Source of the DNA: Phenylobacterium sp.
Lineage (GTDB): Bacteria > Pseudomonadota > Alphaproteobacteria > Caulobacterales > Caulobacteraceae
NCBI GenBank assembly: GCA_028698405.1
Contig: JAQVDF010000017.1
Coordinates: forward strand, 1-11,723
Reading direction: 5' to 3'
DNA: 11,723 nucleotides
Shown here: piece by piece, positions 6,727 through 11,723 of the stretch
How the letters are laid out: each line of letters opens with the position of its first letter
Numbering within the stretch: position 1 is the first letter of the stretch
The notes under the pieces: model-generated
What the model was told of the DNA's origin: nothing
What the model saw: only the letters and a program-made list of their open reading frames with translations
The model's database searches: none
Position numbers and translations under genes: made by a program

Positions 6727-7668
6727 TCAGCGATGTACCCAGCCGCCGGCGCCCGGATCGAGCGTCCGCCCCTCGAGCAGCACCCGGACGCCTGTCCCTT
6801 CCGCGACTTCGCCGATGACCGTCAGGCCCAGCCCCGCCGCAGCTTGCGGCGGGGCGGTGCAGACGATCTGGTAGTCGTCCCCGCCGCTCGCCAGGCGGAG
6901 CAAGGCCTCTGCCTTGTCCCCTGCCCCCGCCAGCCAGCGCCGCGCCCCGTCCGACAGGGGCAGCGCCTCGAGCCGCAGGGTGATCGCGGCGCCGCTCGCC
7001 TCGGCTATGTGGCCTGCGTCGGCGATGAGCCCGTCGGAAATATCCGCCGCGGCGCTGACGTGGGCGCGTAGCGCGTCGCGCAGATCCAGCCTGGGCTGCG
7101 GGACGCGGTAGCGGTGCTCGAGTTCGGGTTCGGCGAGCTCGCCGCGCGCGGCCATCAGGCCCAGCAGCCCATCGCCGATCGGGCCGCTGACCAGCACCAG
7201 GTCGCCGGGACGCGCCCCGCCGCGCCGCACCATGCCTCCCGCCGGGACCCAGCCCAGCATGGTTACGCTGGCCATCATCGGCCCTGGGGTCGAGGTGGTG
7301 TCCCCCCCGAGCAGCACGAGGCCGAAGGTGCGGCCGTCCTCGTCCAGGCCGCGCACGAAGCTCTCGCGCGCCGCGGCGTCCCAGGACGGCGGCCAGGAGA
7401 CGGCCAGGAAGTAGCCGTAGGGCTCGGCGGCTTTGGCCGCGAGGTCGGACAGGTTCACCCGAAGCAGCTTGCGGGCGGCGAGATCGGGCGCCTCGCCGAT
7501 GGGAAAGTGTACGCCCTCGACGACGGCGTCCTTGGTGACGATCAGGTCGTAGCCCGGGCGGGCGGGAATGGCGGCGGCGTCGTCCTGCAGCCCTAGCGCC
7601 TCGGGCGCGCCGCGGGTCAGCGGCCGGAACAGCCGCGCGATGGCTTCGAACTCGTCAGGCCCGGACAT
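6727..7668 (-). CDS. thiL: Thiamine-monophosphate kinase
   Basis: The 313-aa ThiL uses ATP to convert thiamine monophosphate to thiamine diphosphate, the active cofactor, in the cytoplasm. Family motifs in order: GLQDDAAAI (26-34, Mg/ATP-binding Asp pair), [11 protein letters not shown] (45-55), [13 protein letters not shown] (71-83), [11 protein letters not shown] (119-129), [16 protein letters not shown] (207-222) and SGGDDYQI (261-268, where many homologues have GGEDYEL). Length is normal for the family. The ATG at 7668 overlaps the end of nusB by 14 bases, which argues for translational coupling; no strong SD precedes it. The nusB-thiL pairing is common in proteobacteria. Confidence 0.95.
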   Translation of the reverse strand: MSGPDEFEAIARLFRPLTRGAPEALGLQDDAAAIPARPGYDLIVTKDAVVEGVHFPIGEAPDLAARKLLRVNLSDLAAKAAEPYGYFLAVSWPPSWDAAARESFVRGLDEDGRTFGLVLLGGDTTSTPGPMMASVTMLGWVPAGGMVRRGGARPGDLVLVSGPIGDGLLGLMAARGELAEPELEHRYRVPQPRLDLRDALRAHVSAAADISDGLIADAGHIAEASGAAITLRLEALPLSDGARRWLAGAGDKAEALLRLASGGDDYQIVCTAPPQAAAGLGLTVIGEVAEGTGVRVLLEGRTLDPGAGGWVHR

Positions 7669-8101
7669 CCTGGGCCACGCCGTCCAGGGCCCCGTTCACG
7701 AAGCCCGGCTCCGGCCCGTCGAAGAAGGACTTGGCCAGCTCGACGTACTCGTCGATGACCACTTCGGTCGGGATGTCGGGGCGGTGCTCCAGCTCCCAGA
7801 CGCCGGCCCGCAGGATCGCCCGCACGGTGGCGTCCAGCCGGTCGAGACGCCAGTTTTCGGCCAGCCGTTTGACGATCGCCGTGTCCACCTTGCGCTGGCC
7901 CGCGACCACGCCGCGCACGAGCTCGGCGAAGAAGGCCTCGTCGGGGCCGGCCAGCGTCATCCCCTCGACGTCGCGGTCGAAGCGATGCTCGCTGAACTCG
8001 CGGATCACCGCTTCCACCCCGGTGTTGGACACCTCCATCTGGTAGAGGGCCTGGACGGCGGCCAGACGCGCCACCGAACGGGCATGACGCGGCGAGCTCA
8101 T
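7655..8101 (-). CDS. nusB: Transcription antitermination factor NusB
   Basis: The 148-aa all-helical protein binds boxA RNA with NusE (S10) and supports antitermination on rRNA operons. Visible features: a basic N-terminus ([20 protein letters not shown]), typical of the RNA-binding face; [20 protein letters not shown] (80-99); then [22 protein letters not shown] (103-124) and the C-terminal signature [11 protein letters not shown]. The start codon overlaps the ribH stop in an ATGA arrangement (4 shared bases), and its end overlaps thiL. The ribH-nusB junction is widely conserved, so it is likely cotranscribed and translationally coupled here. Confidence 0.95.
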   Translation of the reverse strand: MSSPRHARSVARLAAVQALYQMEVSNTGVEAVIREFSEHRFDRDVEGMTLAGPDEAFFAELVRGVVAGQRKVDTAIVKRLAENWRLDRLDATVRAILRAGVWELEHRPDIPTEVVIDEYVELAKSFFDGPEPGFVNGALDGVAQDVRA

Positions 8102-8562
8102 TGCGCCTTTCCGGTCAGCCGCCGCTTGAGGGCGATCATTTCCAGGCAGGCTCTCGCCGCCCCGCCGCCCTTGTCGCCTTCGTTGACCCGCGCGCGGGCC
8201 CAGGCCTGGGCCTCGTCCTCGACGGTGAGGATGCCGTTGCCGATGGCCAGCTTCTTGCCCACCGCCAGATCCATGATGCCCCGGGCGGACTCGTTCGAGA
8301 CGATCTCGAAGTGGTAGGTCTCGCCGCGGATCACCGTGCCCAGCGCCACATAGCCGTCGTAGTGCATGCCGACCGGGCGGTGGCCGCCTTCCTCGGCGAA
8401 GGCGATGGCCGCCGGGACTTCCAGCGCCCCTGGAACGGTCACCACGTCGAAGTCGGCGTCGTACGCCGTGAGCGCTTCGGACGCCCCTTTGAGGAGTTCG
8501 TCCGCGAGGTCGTCGTAGAACCTCGCCTCCACGATGAGGATGCGGAGCTTGTCGTCGGCCAT
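8098..8562 (-). CDS. ribH: 6,7-dimethyl-8-ribityllumazine synthase
   Basis: The 154-aa enzyme condenses the pyrimidine 5-amino-6-ribitylamino-uracil with 3,4-dihydroxy-2-butanone 4-phosphate to give lumazine. Motifs: [11 protein letters not shown] (43-53, phosphate/substrate loop), [16 protein letters not shown] (73-88, with His84 in the catalytic position), [12 protein letters not shown] (89-100), [13 protein letters not shown] (108-120), and [17 protein letters not shown] (127-143). Length is that of the standard icosahedral or pentameric forms. An AAGGGGG SD lies 5 bases before the ATG. It follows ribE by 30 bases. Confidence 0.96.
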   Translation of the reverse strand: MADDKLRILIVEARFYDDLADELLKGASEALTAYDADFDVVTVPGALEVPAAIAFAEEGGHRPVGMHYDGYVALGTVIRGETYHFEIVSNESARGIMDLAVGKKLAIGNGILTVEDEAQAWARARVNEGDKGGGAARACLEMIALKRRLTGKAQ

Positions 8563-8592
8563 GCCGGCCCCCTTGTTGTCGCGCCGCGTGCT

Positions 8593-9183
8593 TTAGGCCG
8601 TTTCGCGCCAGCGCGCGAGATAGCGGGCGAGCATGTCGATCTCGAGGTTGACCTTCGAGCCTGGGCTCAGAAGGCCAATGGTGGTCACGTCCCAGGTGTG
8701 CGGGATGACGTTTACGCCGAAGACGTCGTCCTCGACCTCGTTGACGGTCAGCGAGACGCCGTCGACGGTGATCGAGCCTTTCGGAGCGATGAACCGGTGC
8801 AGCGGACGCGGCGCGCGGATGCGGATGCGGTGCGAGCCGCCCTCGGGCGTGATCGAAACCACCTCCCCTACCCCGTCCACGTGGCCGGAAACGATGTGGC
8901 CGCCGAGCTCGTCGCCGACCCTGGCCGGCCGCTCCAGGTTGACCTTCTGGCCCTCCTTCCAGTCGCCGAGGGTGGTCATCGCACGGGTCTCGCCGCTGAC
9001 CTCGACGGCGAACCACCCCTCGCCCTTCACGACCACGGTCAGGCAGCACCCGGCGTGGGCGACGGAGGCCCCCATCTCGATCGAGGCGAGGTCGTAGTTC
9101 GTCTCGATCTCCATGCGCACGTCGCGATTGGTTTCGCGGATCGACCGCACGCGGCCGACGTCGGTGACAATTCCGGTGAACAT
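8593..9183 (-). CDS. ribE: Riboflavin synthase alpha chain
   Basis: The 196-aa protein performs the dismutation of two lumazine molecules to riboflavin and is made of two similar lumazine-binding barrels. The N domain shows [10 protein letters not shown] (1-10), GCCLTVV (45-51) and [11 protein letters not shown] (63-73). The C domain starts near [11 protein letters not shown] (96-106) and shows [16 protein letters not shown] (135-150), [12 protein letters not shown] (157-168) and the C-terminal helix [15 protein letters not shown] chose the ATG at 9183 over the longer in-frame start at 9333 because MFTGIV is the invariant family N-terminus. The ATG shares one base with the ribD stop (TGATG), so the two are translationally coupled. 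Confidence 0.96.
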   Translation of the reverse strand: MFTGIVTDVGRVRSIRETNRDVRMEIETNYDLASIEMGASVAHAGCCLTVVVKGEGWFAVEVSGETRAMTTLGDWKEGQKVNLERPARVGDELGGHIVSGHVDGVGEVVSITPEGGSHRIRIRAPRPLHRFIAPKGSITVDGVSLTVNEVEDDVFGVNVIPHTWDVTTIGLLSPGSKVNLEIDMLARYLARWRETA

Positions 9184-9827
9184 CAGATCCTCTCGTAACG
9201 CTCCCAGAGGTCTTCGCCCAGTGGCTGGGCCTGCACCCTGCGGAACCTCGGGGCGGCGGCAAGCTCGGCCAGGGCCAGTGCGCCGATCGCGGGCCGGCCC
9301 TCGCCGCCGATCACCATCGGGGCGCGGAACCACTCGAGGCGGTCGACCAGGCCGCAGCGCAGGAAGCTGGCGGCCACCTGCCCGCCGCCCTCGACGAACA
9401 GGCTGCCGATCCCCTCGGCCCGAAGGGCCTCGACCACCGACTTGAGCTCAGGCCGCCCGTCGCCCACCGCCGGGACCGTCAGCACGTACACCCCCGCTTC
9501 GAGCAGGTGGGCCGCCGGCGCCTCGGTGGCGACGACATAGGTGGGGACCTGGCGGGCTGTGGCGACCAGCTTGCAGCCGGCGTGCAGGCGCTGGCGGCTG
9601 TCCAGCACCACCCGCGCCGGCTGGGGACCGTTGTAGCCGGGCAGCCGGACGGTGAGTTCGGGATCGTCGGCCAGGGCCGTCTCGACGCCGACCACCACGC
9701 CCTGATGGTCGGCCCGCAGCCGGTGGACGGCCGCACGGGCGGCCTCGCCGGTGATCCAGCGGCTCTCGCCGGTGGCGGTGGCGATCCGCCCGTCCAGCGA
9801 GGTCGCAAGCTTCAGCGTGACCGGCAC
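9183..9827 (-). CDS. ribD: Stand-alone RibD reductase domain (deaminase domain absent)
   Basis: The 214-aa product corresponds only to the C-terminal reductase half of bifunctional RibD (E. coli RibD is 367 aa, with the deaminase in the first about 145). It reduces the ribosylamino-pyrimidine to the ribitylamino form with NADPH. Motifs: [20 protein letters not shown] (3-22), WITGEAAR (24-31), ADDPELTVR (53-61), [11 protein letters not shown] (71-81), [12 protein letters not shown] (145-156) and LVDRL (160-164), GEGRPAIG (175-182). The zinc deaminase motifs (HAE, PCxxxGRTPPC) are missing. The GTG start at 9827 sits exactly where the reductase domain begins in full-length RibD. nrdR ends 9 bases upstream in the same frame, leaving no room for a deaminase. 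The nearest SD-like sequence, GAGGAG, lies inside the end of nrdR, 15 bases upstream, so coupling to nrdR translation is likely. Confidence 0.92.
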   Translation of the reverse strand: MPVTLKLATSLDGRIATATGESRWITGEAARAAVHRLRADHQGVVVGVETALADDPELTVRLPGYNGPQPARVVLDSRQRLHAGCKLVATARQVPTYVVATEAPAAHLLEAGVYVLTVPAVGDGRPELKSVVEALRAEGIGSLFVEGGGQVAASFLRCGLVDRLEWFRAPMVIGGEGRPAIGALALAELAAAPRFRRVQAQPLGEDLWERYERI

Positions 9828-9836
9828 GGAAGGGGC

Positions 9837-10301
9837 TCAGCGCTCCTCATCCGCCAGGCCTTCCTCGCCGAGGAAGCGGGCAAAGTCCTCGGTCTCGCGG
9901 AAGTCGCGATACACCGAGGCGTAGCGGACGTAGGCCACGTCATCGAGCTGCTTGAGGTGCTTCATCACCAGTTCGCCGACGACGCTGGACGGCAGCTCGG
10001 TCTCCCCGCGGCTCTCCAGCTGGCGGACGATGGCATTGATCATCTGCTCGACGCGTTCGTGGTCCACCGGCCGCTTCCGCAGCGCGATGTGCACCGACCT
10101 GGCCAGCTTGTCGCGCTCGAACGGGCTGCGCCGACCCGAGCGCTTGACGATGGTCAGCTCGCGCAGCTGGACCCGCTCCATGGTGGTGAAGCGGCCCTCG
10201 CACTGGGGACACAGCCGACGACGCCGGATGGCCGCGCCGTCTTCCGCCGGGCGGCTGTCCTTCACCTGGCTCTCCGGGTGGCCGCAAAATGGGCAGCGCA
10301 T
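9837..10301 (-). CDS. nrdR: Transcriptional repressor NrdR
   Basis: The 154-aa regulator represses ribonucleotide reductase genes in response to ATP/dATP. An N-terminal zinc ribbon is formed by Cys3, Cys6 (MRCPFCGH), Cys31 and Cys34 ([11 protein letters not shown]), followed by an ATP-cone domain from about residue 49 ([17 protein letters not shown]) to about 139 ([15 protein letters not shown]). Length and motifs are typical of the family. The ATG at 10301 has GGAGG 8-9 bases upstream. It lies between glyA and ribD, a known alphaproteobacterial arrangement. I saw no NrdR-box palindrome pair in the window, so its targets lie elsewhere. Confidence 0.97.
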   Translation of the reverse strand: MRCPFCGHPESQVKDSRPAEDGAAIRRRRLCPQCEGRFTTMERVQLRELTIVKRSGRRSPFERDKLARSVHIALRKRPVDHERVEQMINAIVRQLESRGETELPSSVVGELVMKHLKQLDDVAYVRYASVYRDFRETEDFARFLGEEGLADEER

Positions 10302-10332
10302 GATCTAGCCCTCCGCGGCCCCTCTTACGCTA

Positions 10333-11622
10333 TTAGCTGTAGATGGGGAAACGGCGGGTGAGCGCCAAGACCTCATCTCGCACCTTCGCTTCGCCCCCCG
10401 AATTGTCGCCGCCGGCCGCCAGGCCGTCGATGACCTCGGCCATCCAGCGGGCGATCTGCCGGAACTCCTCGGGGCCGAAGCCGCGGGTGGTGCCGGCCGG
10501 CGTGCCGACGCGCAGGCCGGAGGTCTGCATCGGCGGCAGCGGATCGTTGGGGATGTTGTTCTTGTTGGTGGTGATCCCGGCCCGCTCGAGCGCCACTTCC
10601 GCGTCGGCCCCGCTGACCCCCTTGGGCGTCAGGTCGACCAGCATCAGGTGGCTGTCGGTGCCGCCGGAGACGATCTTGAAGCCGTTGGCCTGCAGCGCGT
10701 CGGCGAAGGCGCGGGCGTTCTCGACCACGGCCTTGGCGTAGGCCTTGAACTCAGGCCGCAGGGCCTCGCCGAAGGCCACCGCCTTGGCGGCGATGGCGTG
10801 CATCAGCGGCCCGCCCTGCAGGCCCGGGAAGACGGCGCTGTCGATCTTCTTGGCCAGCTTTCTGTCGTTGGTCAGGATCATCGCCCCGCGCGGGCCGCGC
10901 AGGGTCTTGTGGGTGGTGGTGGTGACGATGTGGGCGTGCGGGAACGGGCTCGGGTAGACGCCCGCGGCCACCAGGCCCGCGTAGTGGGCGATGTCGGCCA
11001 TCAGCACGGCGCCCACCTTGTCGGAGATCTCGCGGAAGCGGGCGAAGTCGATGACCCGCGAATAGGCGGTGGCGCCGGCGATGATCACCTTGGGCTTCTC
11101 GGCCAGAGCCACCTCTTCGGCCTGGTCGTAGTCGATGGTGTGGTCCTGGGCCCGCACGCCGTAGGCGACCGGGCGGAACCACTTGCCGGACTGGTTGACG
11201 CTCTTGCCGTGGGTCAGGTGGCCGCCGTGGTCCAGGTTCATGCCCATGAAGGTGTCGCCGGGGACCATGGTGGCCATGAACACCGCCTGGTTGGCCTGGC
11301 TGCCCGAGTGCGGCTGGACGTTGGCGTACTGGCAGCCGAACAGCTGCTTGGCGCGCTCGATGGCCAGGCTCTCGGCCTCGTCCACCACCTCGCACCCTCC
11401 ATAGTAGCGCTTGCCCGGATAGCCCTCGGCGTACTTGTTGGTGAGCACCGAGCCCTGCGCCTCGAGCACCGCCCGCGAGACGATGTTCTCGGAGGCGATC
11501 AGCTCGATCTGCTCCTGCTGGCGTTTCAGCTCGCGGCCGACGATCCCGGCCAGGGCGGGATCGGAATCGGCCAGGGAGCCGGTGAAGAAGGCGTCGGATT
11601 TCGGCGGAGCGTGGACGGTCAT
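10333..11622 (-). CDS. glyA: Serine hydroxymethyltransferase
   Basis: The 429-aa PLP enzyme interconverts serine and glycine with tetrahydrofolate, the main source of one-carbon units. Motifs: [16 protein letters not shown] (31-46), [15 protein letters not shown] (62-76), [11 protein letters not shown] (101-111), DHGGHLTHG (131-139), [13 protein letters not shown] (209-221), and the PLP site [14 protein letters not shown] with Lys239 as Schiff-base lysine. Length matches bacterial GlyA. The ATG at 11622 was chosen over an in-frame start at 11682 because AAAGGG lies 9 bases upstream and the extra 20 residues ([10 protein letters not shown]...) have no family counterpart. It ends with tandem in-frame stops, TAA TAG. 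It is the first gene of the leftward operon visible here. In the 101 bases upstream (to 11723) I see no clear promoter; the true one may lie outside. Confidence 0.97.
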   Translation of the reverse strand: MTVHAPPKSDAFFTGSLADSDPALAGIVGRELKRQQEQIELIASENIVSRAVLEAQGSVLTNKYAEGYPGKRYYGGCEVVDEAESLAIERAKQLFGCQYANVQPHSGSQANQAVFMATMVPGDTFMGMNLDHGGHLTHGKSVNQSGKWFRPVAYGVRAQDHTIDYDQAEEVALAEKPKVIIAGATAYSRVIDFARFREISDKVGAVLMADIAHYAGLVAAGVYPSPFPHAHIVTTTTHKTLRGPRGAMILTNDRKLAKKIDSAVFPGLQGGPLMHAIAAKAVAFGEALRPEFKAYAKAVVENARAFADALQANGFKIVSGGTDSHLMLVDLTPKGVSGADAEVALERAGITTNKNNIPNDPLPPMQTSGLRVGTPAGTTRGFGPEEFRQIARWMAEVIDGLAAGGDNSGGEAKVRDEVLALTRRFPIYS

Positions 11623-11723
11623 GGGCGTTGGACCCTTTCGGCAGGACTCGGGGAGCGGCGGTTCGGCGGTCTCATAAACCAAGGTGGGTCTGGCCCATAC
11701 CCTCGGAACCGTCGCAGGGCCAC

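Noticed and set aside
9183..9333. Longer N-terminus for ribE
   Set aside because: The extra 50 residues are the ribD 3' end in another frame; MFTGIV at 9183 is the conserved family start.
8563..10332. FMN riboswitch or NrdR boxes in the rib-nrdR part
   Set aside because: The spacers are at most 31 bases, too short for an FMN riboswitch, and no pair of AT-rich NrdR palindromes is visible.
11623..11723. Promoter or riboswitch upstream of glyA
   Set aside because: A few AT-richer bases (TTGGTTTATG on the minus strand) are present, but no convincing -35/-10 pair or riboswitch fold, and the region is cut by the window edge.
1..11723. Mobile elements, CRISPR, tRNA or rRNA genes, phage or defence systems
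   Set aside because: No transposase, integrase, spaced direct repeats, tRNA cloverleaf or defence domain was recognised. The window reads as ordinary core chromosome.

Overview
The window is GC-rich with dense, short-spaced genes. It looks like chromosomal core sequence from an alphaproteobacterium, most likely Caulobacterales (Caulobacter/Phenylobacterium-like). That placement is an inference from the gene order glyA-nrdR-ribD-ribE-ribH-nusB-thiL, the protein sequences and the base composition. I see no mobile element, tRNA, rRNA, CRISPR array or phage gene.

Layout. At the left edge (1-2217, + strand) is the 3' part of a large hybrid sensor histidine kinase: PAS, coiled coil, kinase core and two receiver domains. 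It converges on hppA (2305-4431, - strand), a membrane H+-translocating pyrophosphatase with the K+-independent signature. Between the two lies a strong intrinsic terminator with a perfect 12-bp stem, oriented for hppA. Upstream of hppA is a 309-bp structured leader in which the ribosome binding site can pair with an upstream segment that is also used by a second, mutually exclusive hairpin.

The middle (4741-6634, all - strand) holds small envelope or stress-type genes: an exported protein with weak FliL-like features, a BON-LysM protein resembling E. coli Kbp (YgaU), a three-helix GlsB/YeaQ/YmgE-type membrane protein, and a short exported Ala/Lys/Pro-rich protein. The GlsB-type gene has a plausible EcfG (general stress sigma factor) promoter upstream, followed by a leader with several hairpins and a seven-T run.

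The right half (6727-11622, - strand) is a tight operon transcribed leftward: glyA, nrdR, ribD, ribE, ribH, nusB, thiL. Spacers are 31 bases or less and four junctions are shorter than 10 bases or overlapping. It links one-carbon/glycine metabolism, ribonucleotide reductase control, the late steps of riboflavin synthesis, transcription antitermination and the last step of thiamine diphosphate synthesis.

The most notable point is in the riboflavin block. The ribD gene encodes only the reductase domain. The N-terminal deaminase domain is absent and nrdR ends just 9 bases upstream, in the same reading frame. No ribA/ribB is present either. The cell must therefore supply the deaminase, GTP cyclohydrolase II and dihydroxybutanone phosphate synthase from elsewhere.
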